Made by a program: the position numbers and the translations under genes. From assembly GCA_031291675.1 (NCBI GenBank), contig JARLIO010000007.1, forward strand, positions 1 to 64,000: DNA of 64,000 nt. Direction: 5' to 3'. Position 1 is the first letter of the stretch. Every line of letters begins with the position of its first letter. Under the pieces are notes generated by a model. It was not told the DNA's origin, ran no database searches, and was given only the letters and a program-made list of their open reading frames with translations. Source of the DNA: Azospirillaceae bacterium (GTDB lineage Bacteria; Pseudomonadota; Alphaproteobacteria; Azospirillales; Azospirillaceae). Positions 9,391-16,361 of this stretch are shown here, piece by piece.

Positions 9391-10923
9391 TCATGGTTGC
9401 CAATTGACATCCGCCAGCACATTGGAAGGGATCGGCTCATCCGGCCACAGGCCTTGGAGCTTGCGCTGCCACACCCCCAGTTTCGGCATGACGAACAACG
9501 GCAGCGCCGGCACATCGCTGGCGAGGATCTTTTGCGCCTCGCCATAGATCCGGTCCTGCGCCGTGGCGTCCGTCGTCTCGTCGATCTGCCGGATCAGGGC
9601 ATCAAAGGCCGGATTGCGATAACCGAAATAATAGGGATCGCGGGCATAGATATCGATATCCATCGGCTCGGCATGAGCGACGATCGTCATGTCAAAATCG
9701 TGCTCGGTGAAAACGTCATGCACCCATTTGGCCGGGAACTCGGTGGGTTCGATCGTCATCGTGACACCGATCTGTGCGAACATCGCCTGCATCACCTCGG
9801 CGGTACGCGTCGCATAGGTCATCTGCGGCACCTTGATCGTGAAGCTGAAGCCGTCAGGATAGCCCGCCTCGCTCAGGAGCGCCTTGGCCTTATCGGGATC
9901 GTAGGGCAGAACCCCGGTGAGATCGAGATAACCGCGGTCATTCGGGGTATAGTGGCTGCCGATCGCGGTGCCATAGCCCGACCAGGCACCGGTGATCAGG
10001 GCCGGCCGATCGATCGCCATCATCAACGCCTGGCGCACCCGCTTGTCGTTGAATGGCTTGCGCCGATTGTTGACGCCGGCGACGACCTTCAATTCGGTGT
10101 TGCCGATCACCGTCACCAGATCGGGATCACCGGCGAAGCTGCCCATCAACTCCGGTGCGGCGAATTCCGGAAAGGCGTCGACGTCGCCCGATCGCAACGC
10201 GGCGACCTCGGCTTGCGGGTCGCCAATGAAACGGAAAGTCACGTGGTCGAGCGGAACCTTGAGCGAAGCATTCCAATAGTCCGGGTTGCGCACCAGTTCG
10301 ACCCGGTCACCCTTGGTCCAGCTGGAAAATTTGAAGGGCCCGGTACCAACCGGCGCGGTCTTGTCGCTATCGGCCGACCGCGTTCCGACCATGCTGGCAG
10401 CCGGCCAGGCCAGCCAATAGAGCAGATTGCCCGCGGGCTGGCTGAGATGCAGGACCAGCGTCGCCGGGTCGGGGGTCTCGATCGACTGGATCGCGGCAAA
10501 GAAGCGTTTTTGCGGATTGACCGACGCGGCGCCCCGGGCGCGGTCGAGCGCGAACCGGGCCGTGCCCGCGTCGAACGGCTCCCCGTCGTGGAACCGGACA
10601 CCCTGGCGCAAATTGAAGCGATAGGTCAGGCCGTCCCGGGCGATCGTCCAGCTCTCGGCGAGTTGGGGGACGACGCGCCCGCCACGATCGATCGTCACCA
10701 GACCTTCAAAGATGTTCTGCCAGGTGACCTGGCCCACCGCGACCGGTGCGGCAACGGTCGGGTCCAGGCCCGCGGGCTCGATATTCATGCCCAGAACCAG
10801 CGCGGTCTTCGCCGCCTCGGCCGGATGCGGGAGCGATCCGGCCGCCACAACGGTGATCCCGAGGATGATCCCCAGGGTCGCGCTCCGAAACCGGCCGCCC
10901 GCAATCACCAGCAAGGTCTTCAT
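9391..10923 (-). CDS. Peptide ABC transporter periplasmic substrate-binding protein
   Basis: The 510-residue precursor has a Sec signal peptide ending near HPAEAA and belongs to solute-binding family 5 (DppA/OppA-like). Family features include LGMNIEPAGLDPT at the start of the mature chain, LAESWTIARDGLTYRFNLR and FKFSSWTKGDRVELVRNPDYW. It should deliver peptides or peptide-like ligands to the permease pair encoded next. The ATG at 10923 is preferred over one six bases earlier because it leaves proper spacing from a GGGGGAG ribosome-binding site. This is the first gene of the transporter operon; a palindromic repeat lies just upstream. Confidence 0.92.
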   Translation of the reverse strand: MKTLLVIAGGRFRSATLGIILGITVVAAGSLPHPAEAAKTALVLGMNIEPAGLDPTVAAPVAVGQVTWQNIFEGLVTIDRGGRVVPQLAESWTIARDGLTYRFNLRQGVRFHDGEPFDAGTARFALDRARGAASVNPQKRFFAAIQSIETPDPATLVLHLSQPAGNLLYWLAWPAASMVGTRSADSDKTAPVGTGPFKFSSWTKGDRVELVRNPDYWNASLKVPLDHVTFRFIGDPQAEVAALRSGDVDAFPEFAAPELMGSFAGDPDLVTVIGNTELKVVAGVNNRRKPFNDKRVRQALMMAIDRPALITGAWSGYGTAIGSHYTPNDRGYLDLTGVLPYDPDKAKALLSEAGYPDGFSFTIKVPQMTYATRTAEVMQAMFAQIGVTMTIEPTEFPAKWVHDVFTEHDFDMTIVAHAEPMDIDIYARDPYYFGYRNPAFDALIRQIDETTDATAQDRIYGEAQKILASDVPALPLFVMPKLGVWQRKLQGLWPDEPIPSNVLADVNWQP

Positions 10924-10940
10924 CGCCATCTCCCCCGCTC

Positions 10941-11006
10941 GAGCATTTTCCGGCCAGGTGGGTTCCGGTTGGGCGTAGAAAATGCGACAAAACAAAGATC
11001 GAGAGC
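10941..11006. repeat. Alphaproteobacterial palindromic intergenic repeat
   Basis: The element starts GAGCATTTTCCGG, contains GTGGGTTCCGGTT, and continues GAAAATGCGACAAAACAAAG to ATCGAGAGC. Its arms GCATTTTC (10943-10950) and GAAAATGC (10978-10985) are perfect inverted copies. The architecture (GAGCAT arm, CCGGTT centre, returning ATGC arm, then AAACAAAGATC and AGAGC) matches an abundant intergenic element known from Rhizobiales and related alphaproteobacteria. A degenerate partial copy lies at 36740-36784. It sits 17 bases upstream of the transporter operon start, so it could affect leader mRNA structure. Confidence 0.6.
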
Positions 11007-11151
11007 TGTTTGCGATCCAATGTGACCGGAAACCGCTCCAGGGTCGTCCCCGGACGAACGAACCGGCGACACGCCGACCCGATCCCGGGAAAGGGTGTCA
11101 CTTTGGCCTGTTCCCGACAACGGCGATTTTATCGGCACCGCAACAGCGCTG

Positions 11152-12153
11152 TCATCGGCGCCGCGCCGGGGCGAACCGATCGACCCAGGCGGCCTGGCTG
11201 CCGACGATCGGCAGCGCGGTCGCCTGATAGACCCCGCGGGCCACGGCCCGTGCCGTGACCTGCACCGTGACATGGCACAGCGCCAGGAAACCGGCGTCGT
11301 CGTCGAGGGGCCGCGCACCGGTCGCCGCCGCGAAGAGCGTATCGCCGTCGCTGGGCAGATGGGCCGGCAGTAGCGCGCGGGCCAGCCCGTCATGGCCCAG
11401 AATCGACAGACGATGCAGTTGGGCCTTGGACAAGGTGGCATCGGTGACCACGGCCCCGATCGTGGTCGCGGTCAGATCGACGCCCTTGACGCGCAGCGCG
11501 AGATCCGCCGGTGTGAAGGCGGGGGGCCAACCCAGCCCGCCGAACTCGCCATCGCGCTCGAACGGCGCGGCCCAGAAATGCGGGCCCTCGCCGATCGTTG
11601 CCGAACCCATGGCATTGACGGCAACCAACGCCGCGACGATGTGGCCGGCCGGGGTCACGGCGCTGGCCGCCCCCAGCCCGCCTTTGACCGTCGCCGTCGT
11701 CGCGCCGGTCCCGGCGCCGACGCTGCCCAAATCGAAGTCCCCGGCGGCCGCAGCGCGGAAGGCGTCATAGCCCAGCTCGCGATAGGGCGAATGCCGGCCC
11801 CACGCCTTGTCGCCCCCGTTCAGCAGGTCCATCAGGATTGCCTGAGGCACGATCGGCACCCGGGCGGTGCCGACGCGCAAGCCGCGCCCGATTTCGCGCA
11901 GGCCGGCCTGGACGCCGCCCGCGGCATCGAGCCCGAAGGCCGAACCGCCGGACAGCACCAGGGCGTCGACCCGCTGTAGCGTCATCGCCGGGTCCAGCAG
12001 CCCGATATCGCGCCCACCCGGCGCACCGCCCAGCACCGAACCGGAGGCCATGGCCGGCTGGTCGAAGACAATGACCGTGACCCCCGAACCCAGCACCGGA
12101 TCGGTGGCGTGACCCACTGCGACACCAGGCACATCGGTCAGGAGATTGCGCAT
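11152..12153 (-). CDS. P1 family peptidase (DmpA/NylC-like N-terminal nucleophile hydrolase)
   Basis: The 333-residue protein belongs to peptidase family S58 (DmpA aminopeptidase, BapA, nylon-oligomer hydrolase NylC). Family segments seen are LSGGSAFGLDAAGG, the GAGTGATTATVKGGLGAAS stretch, TTIGAVVTDATLSKAQ and DGDTLFAAATG. By family precedent the precursor cleaves itself before a Ser/Thr nucleophile in the TTIxxVVxTDA segment, here probably T230. The residue before it is alanine, whereas NylC has asparagine there. Such enzymes release N-terminal residues, including D- or beta-amino acids, or cut amide oligomers. No signal peptide is seen. The gene is co-oriented with the transporter operon 228 bases downstream, suggesting shared substrates. 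Confidence 0.87.
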   Translation of the reverse strand: MRNLLTDVPGVAVGHATDPVLGSGVTVIVFDQPAMASGSVLGGAPGGRDIGLLDPAMTLQRVDALVLSGGSAFGLDAAGGVQAGLREIGRGLRVGTARVPIVPQAILMDLLNGGDKAWGRHSPYRELGYDAFRAAAAGDFDLGSVGAGTGATTATVKGGLGAASAVTPAGHIVAALVAVNAMGSATIGEGPHFWAAPFERDGEFGGLGWPPAFTPADLALRVKGVDLTATTIGAVVTDATLSKAQLHRLSILGHDGLARALLPAHLPSDGDTLFAAATGARPLDDDAGFLALCHVTVQVTARAVARGVYQATALPIVGSQAAWVDRFAPARRR

Positions 12154-12245
12154 GATCGCTCCGTCGACGAAGATGGCTTCAACCCGGAGGCCGCGCCGGT
12201 GGCGCCGCCCTTCGGCCACAAAACACGATCATGGGGGAAACGACG

Positions 12246-12593
12246 ATGTCTGGCGATGGCTATTACGCCGTGATCTTTTCGTCACAAAGAACGGCCGAAG
12301 ACAACGGCTATGAGGACATGGCGGCCCGAATGGTCGAAATCGCGGCGGCACAACCCGGCTTTCTCGGGATCGAAAGCGCACGCGACCCCGGCGGTGCCGG
12401 AATCACCGTGTCCTATTGGCGCAGCCTGGACGATATTACGCGCTGGCGTGACCACAGCAATCATCGCGATGCACGACGCCGCGGCAAGCAATACTGGTAC
12501 GATTCCTTCTCTGTCCGCATCGCCCAGGTCATTGACGAACGGTCCTGGCCGCCCGCGCCAAACGAGAGCGGATCGGTTCAGGAAATGCGCTGA
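12246..12593 (+). CDS. Antibiotic biosynthesis monooxygenase (ABM) domain protein
   Basis: A 115-residue single-domain protein of the ABM dimeric ferredoxin-like fold. Typical signs are YYAVIFSSQRT, the AAAQPGFLGIESARD segment and ITVSYWRSLDDITRWRDHS followed by H-x-x-A. Members include small cofactor-free monooxygenases and haem-degrading enzymes, and many are of unknown function. The second ATG (12246), eight bases after GGGGGA, is chosen over the in-frame ATG at 12231. It is divergent from the P1 peptidase gene with 92 bases between starts. Substrate unknown. Confidence 0.82.
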   Translation: MSGDGYYAVIFSSQRTAEDNGYEDMAARMVEIAAAQPGFLGIESARDPGGAGITVSYWRSLDDITRWRDHSNHRDARRRGKQYWYDSFSVRIAQVIDERSWPPAPNESGSVQEMR

Positions 12594-13075
12594 GCCGCCG
12601 CGGCGCCACCGACATCAACGGGGCGCGGACGCGAGGCCGCGGCGGACTACATCCCTAAAATATAAATGGATAAAAAGGCTATTATCCATAAATAAATTAA
12701 TGTTATTGGACCTCGATCTGTCAACGATGCGGTGACGGCACCGTCATTTTGCCGGCACCGCCGACTTCAATGCCCATTTCGACAGTTCAGCCTTCCAAAT
12801 TTCTCAGGGATGCGTTAGGAAAAATTCGCCTATGGTTCAAACTATGGAGAATGGGTCAGTATTAGCATATTGATATTGTGATTCATTTCATCGATCGGCT
12901 GATCGCGGCCCAAAATCTCGGGCACCTGACGATTGCACGTTCCACCGACAGGAACGTCCGGTCCGCGACACCCCCTCTCCCCCCATCGAGCCCGGCACAG
13001 GGGCCGGTCAAACCGTCCGGCGCGACAGGGATGCCTGCGACGGATGCTCGGAAGATTTTCTCAGGAGATCAGCGA
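12594..13075. other. Intergenic, partly AT-rich, with hairpin at 12666-12689
   Basis: This 482-base gap contains an AT-rich stretch around 12650-12880. A perfect eight-base-pair inverted repeat (ATGGATAA ... TTATCCAT, 12666-12673 and 12682-12689) is followed by an A/T run and may act as a terminator for the ABM gene. The reductase frame is open from 12878, but that N-terminal extension is not homologous-looking and lacks a ribosome-binding site, so it is treated as leader DNA. Confidence 0.5.
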
Positions 13076-13849
13076 ATGAGCAATTTGCGCCAGGAAACGG
13101 TCCTGTCGGTGCATCACTGGACCGAGACCCTTTTCAGCTTCACCAGCACCCGCGACCCGTCTTTCCGCTTTCAAAGCGGTCAGTTCACCATGATCGGGTT
13201 GCCGATCGACGGACGTCCCCTGCTGCGCGCCTACAGCATGGCCAGCGCCAACTACGAGGACAAGCTTGAGTTCTTCAGCATCAAGGTGCCCGACGGGCCG
13301 CTGACCTCACAGTTGCAGCATCTGAAAACCGGCGACCAGATCTATGTCGGCAAGAAGGCCACGGGAACGCTGCTGATGGACAATCTGCTGCCGGGCCGTA
13401 CGCTGTACCTGCTGGGCACCGGGACCGGCCTGGCGCCCTTCATCAGCATCATCAAGGACCCGGAAACCTACGATCGCTTTGAACAGATCGTGCTGGTCCA
13501 TGGCTGCCGCTGGATTCGTGAGTTGGCCTACGGCACGCTGATCACCGAAACCCTGCCCACCGATGAATTTCTCGGTGAAAGCGTCCGCGACAAGCTGCTC
13601 TATTATCCCACGGTCACGCGCGAGCCGTTTCGCAACCAGGGTCGGATTACCGACCTGATCACCAGTGGCAAGCTGTTCGATGATCTGGGGCTCGACGCCC
13701 TCAACCGGGAGTTCGACCGGGTCATGCTGTGCGGCAGCCCCGACATGCTGCGCGACACCCGCGCCGCGCTGGAAGCCGCCGGTTTCACCGAAGGCAATAG
13801 CGGCACCCCGGGCGCCTTCGTCATCGAAAAAGCTTTTGTCGGCGAATAA
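13076..13849 (+). CDS. fpr: Ferredoxin--NADP+ reductase
   Basis: A 257-residue flavoprotein reductase of the bacterial FNR/Fpr family. The FAD-binding half has RAYSMAS (flavin stacking) and FFSIKVPDGPLTSQLQHL. The NADP-binding half has LLGTGTGLAPFISIIKD and MLCGSPDMLRDT. The C-terminus ends AFVIEKAFVGE, typical of subclass IA reductases in alpha- and gammaproteobacteria. It moves electrons between NADPH and ferredoxin or flavodoxin and often supports oxidative-stress responses. The start is set by AGGAG followed by a short spacer before ATG at 13076. Confidence 0.93.
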   Translation: MSNLRQETVLSVHHWTETLFSFTSTRDPSFRFQSGQFTMIGLPIDGRPLLRAYSMASANYEDKLEFFSIKVPDGPLTSQLQHLKTGDQIYVGKKATGTLLMDNLLPGRTLYLLGTGTGLAPFISIIKDPETYDRFEQIVLVHGCRWIRELAYGTLITETLPTDEFLGESVRDKLLYYPTVTREPFRNQGRITDLITSGKLFDDLGLDALNREFDRVMLCGSPDMLRDTRAALEAAGFTEGNSGTPGAFVIEKAFVGE

Positions 13850-13859
13850 CACCCATCCG

Positions 13860-13881
13860 CTTTGATCGTGACCGATCAAAG
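13860..13881. terminator. Perfect 9-bp inverted repeat after fpr
   Basis: CTTTGATCG and CGATCAAAG form a perfect nine-base-pair stem with a four-base loop (TGAC), starting ten bases after the fpr stop. No T-run follows on the plus strand, so it may be a weak or Rho-assisted terminator or an mRNA 3'-end stabiliser. Confidence 0.5.
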
Positions 13882-14174
13882 CGCAGCCTCAGGCGGCGGC
13901 GCCAACCGCCGCGGCGGCCAAGCCAAGGGCGGCAGGGCGGCCTTCTGCACGGGTTTCGGCCAAACCCGCCACGCCCGGTCGATCGCGGTTGGCGATCGGA
14001 TCGCGGCGGTCGTATTCGCTTGAATTTGGTGTCAGGCCTGCTCATCCTGGCTCTGTCACTCTGCCTCGGATTACCGTCTTGGCCCGCTCGGGCTTTAAAC
14101 CTGGCGTGTCCCTGGATCGCAGACTGATGCGCTGGGCAGTCCCGCTCGGCGCCATACTTGAAATGGAGGACGGT

Positions 14175-14384
14175 ATGCCGAGCGGCACCGTTAAATGGTT
14201 CAACACCACCAAGGGCTATGGCTTTATCCAGCCTGATGATGGGACGGCGGATGTGTTCGTGCACATCTCGGCGGTGGAACGCGCCGGTATGGGTAATCTG
14301 AAAGACGGTCAGCGGTTGTCGTACGAGTTGCAAAGAGACCCGAAAAAGGGCAAATCTTCGGCCGCGAACCTGAAGACCCTCTGA
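14175..14384 (+). CDS. Cold-shock protein (CspA family)
   Basis: This 69-residue protein is a single cold-shock domain. It opens with SGTVKWFNTTKGYGFIQP, containing RNP1 (KGYGFI), and has RNP2 as VFVHIS, followed by the GLxxGQ-like NLKDGQRLSYEL strand. Such proteins bind single-stranded RNA or DNA and act as RNA chaperones. A GGAGG ribosome-binding site seven bases upstream fixes the start at 14175 even though the frame is open from 13989. The long untranslated leader is consistent with post-transcriptional cold regulation, which is inference. Confidence 0.95.
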   Translation: MPSGTVKWFNTTKGYGFIQPDDGTADVFVHISAVERAGMGNLKDGQRLSYELQRDPKKGKSSAANLKTL

Positions 14385-14788
14385 GCAGTTTTGACGAAGG
14401 AAAGGGCGGGACCCGGTCCTACCCTTTCTTCCATTCCTGCTCCCGGCTCCCGCGTTGAACCTTGATGGGATGGGGCGCGACACGCCGATCCCGGCACTTC
14501 GGAAAAGATCCCGCCACAATCCTTGTGACCGGAGAACCGAAAGCTTCCGCAAAACCACAAAAATATTGAAAATATATTTCAATATCCTCGATCATTCTCA
14601 TAGATTCTTTACTTTTTGCCATACCCTGTCCGCCAGGCTCTGGCATCGGCATTTTTCTGATATTCCTTTATCATTTGATACCATTTATACTTCGTATATA
14701 CTCATAGTACCCAACAGGATATCATCCTTATGGCATATAATCAAATATTTCTTCTTTATCATGAGATTATGCGATAATATGTCCTGAA
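14385..14788. other. Intergenic, AT-rich second half; palindrome at 14563-14585
   Basis: Just after the cold-shock gene, AAAGGG and CCCTTT around 14402-14428 can pair as a possible terminator. From about 14550 the DNA becomes markedly AT-rich up to the kinase gene and probably holds its promoter. A perfect inverted repeat ATATTGAAA-N5-TTTCAATAT at 14563-14585 looks like an operator. A 110-codon open frame crossing the region (14455-14787) shows no coding character and is not called. Confidence 0.5.
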
Positions 14789-16348
14789 ATGGATCGTAAT
14801 GACACCTGGATCCACATCATGAATGGACGCATTTCGCAACGCGCTACCACGAAATATCATATTCGCACCCCAAAGCCCCTCCGCGAAAGTGGTGATTATT
14901 ATCGCCTCATGGTCGAAAACATCGTTGACTATGCCATTATAAGTCTTGATGCCGAAGGTTATATCCGCAGTTGGAATCCCGGCGCTTCCCGAATCAAGGG
15001 CTATCGAGCCGATGAGATTCTGGGCCAGCATTTTTCCCGCCTCTATCTTGCCGCGGATATCCAAGCGGCCCGGCCACAGCATGCGTTGGCAATCGCCGCG
15101 GCGCAGGGGCGGTTCGAAGATGAGGGATGGCGCCTGCGCAAGGACCAGTCCGCATTCTGGGCCAACATCGTCATTACCGCGATCCGGGACCGCAACGGCC
15201 ATCTGTGCGGTTTTGTCAAACTGACCCGCGACCTGAGCCAACGCCGCCAGGAAGAAGATGCCTTGCGCCAGGCCAAGGAGGGGTTGGAGCGCCGGATCGA
15301 TGAGCGCGCCCGCGAATTGATGGCGGTTAACCAGGCTCTGAGCAAAAGCGAAGCCCGATTTCGCACCGTCGTCGAACGTGCCCCCAACGCCATGATCATG
15401 ATCAATGCCCGGGGGCAAATGGAAATGATCAACGCCCACACCGAACTGCTGTTCGGCTATCCGCGCCAGGAATTGCTCGGCCAACCCATCGAGATGCTGG
15501 TCCCGGCCCGGTTTCGTCACCATCATCCGGGTTTGCGTGCGACCTTCTTCGGCAACCCCCAACCCCGACCAATGGGCGCGGGCCGCGATCTCTATGGCTT
15601 GCGCAAGGATGGCAGCGAATTCCCGGTGGAAATCGGTCTCAATCCGATTGAAACCGAGGAAGGCCCCATGGTGCTGTCCGCGATTCTCGACCTTTCCGAC
15701 CGGAAGCAAAAAGAGAATAATATCCGCCAGGCACTGAAGGAAAAAGACGTCCTCCTGGCCGAAATTCATCATCGCGTCAAAAACAACCTTCAGATCATCT
15801 CGAGCCTTCTGCACATGCAGTCGGCCCGAATTGTCGACCGGGATGCCCTCGATCTGTTGGCATCAAGTCAGAATCGAATCAAGTCGATGGCCCTGATCCA
15901 TCAGACCCTCTATCAGTCCAATGATTTCTCTCATGTTGATTTCGCACTGTTTCTTGACACCCTGATCCCCAATCTGACCTCATCCTATGGCGCGGATTTG
16001 TCCCGCATCACGATTGATGTCGATGCGACGCAGGCCCTGTTTCCCCTCAACACCGCAATCCCCTGCGGCCTGATCGTCAACGAGCTGATCGCCAACGCCT
16101 TGAAGTACGCCTTTCCCGACAACCGCTGCGGCAAGATCGCCATCTCGATGGCCAAGGATGCTGACCAGAACGTCACTTTGATCCTCAGCGACGACGGGAT
16201 TGGCATCCCGGCGGACCTGGATCTGGAGCTCAGCGCCGCGTTGGGGCTGAAACTCGTCAACCTGCTGACCGACCAGTTGGGCGGAACCGTGGAGATGCGG
16301 CGCGCCGATCCGACCCGTTTCACGTTCCGTTTCCCCCTTCACCGATAA
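14789..16348 (+). CDS. PAS-PAS sensor histidine kinase (HisKA_2 type)
   Basis: The 519-residue soluble kinase has an N-terminal PAS domain (about residues 35-150, with WNPGASRIKGY), a short coiled linker, a second PAS (about 185-305, with INAHTELLFGY and YGLRKDGSEFPVEI), and a HisKA_2 dimerisation domain. The phospho-acceptor is probably H328 (EIHHRVKNNLQIISSLL). A HATPase_c domain follows, with NELIANALKYAF and DDGIGIP. HisKA_2 kinases are common in alphaproteobacterial light, stress and general responses. No transmembrane segment is present, so the signal is cytoplasmic. The gene lies 13 bases upstream of the response regulator, its presumed partner. The start is uncertain; an ATG 30 bases on is possible. 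Confidence 0.92.
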   Translation: MDRNDTWIHIMNGRISQRATTKYHIRTPKPLRESGDYYRLMVENIVDYAIISLDAEGYIRSWNPGASRIKGYRADEILGQHFSRLYLAADIQAARPQHALAIAAAQGRFEDEGWRLRKDQSAFWANIVITAIRDRNGHLCGFVKLTRDLSQRRQEEDALRQAKEGLERRIDERARELMAVNQALSKSEARFRTVVERAPNAMIMINARGQMEMINAHTELLFGYPRQELLGQPIEMLVPARFRHHHPGLRATFFGNPQPRPMGAGRDLYGLRKDGSEFPVEIGLNPIETEEGPMVLSAILDLSDRKQKENNIRQALKEKDVLLAEIHHRVKNNLQIISSLLHMQSARIVDRDALDLLASSQNRIKSMALIHQTLYQSNDFSHVDFALFLDTLIPNLTSSYGADLSRITIDVDATQALFPLNTAIPCGLIVNELIANALKYAFPDNRCGKIAISMAKDADQNVTLILSDDGIGIPADLDLELSAALGLKLVNLLTDQLGGTVEMRRADPTRFTFRFPLHR

Positions 16349-16361
16349 GGAAAAGCCCCCG

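Noticed and set aside
14455-14787. 110-codon open frame before the kinase gene
   Set aside because: It crosses the AT-rich promoter region, has no ribosome-binding site and encodes a composition unlike its neighbours.
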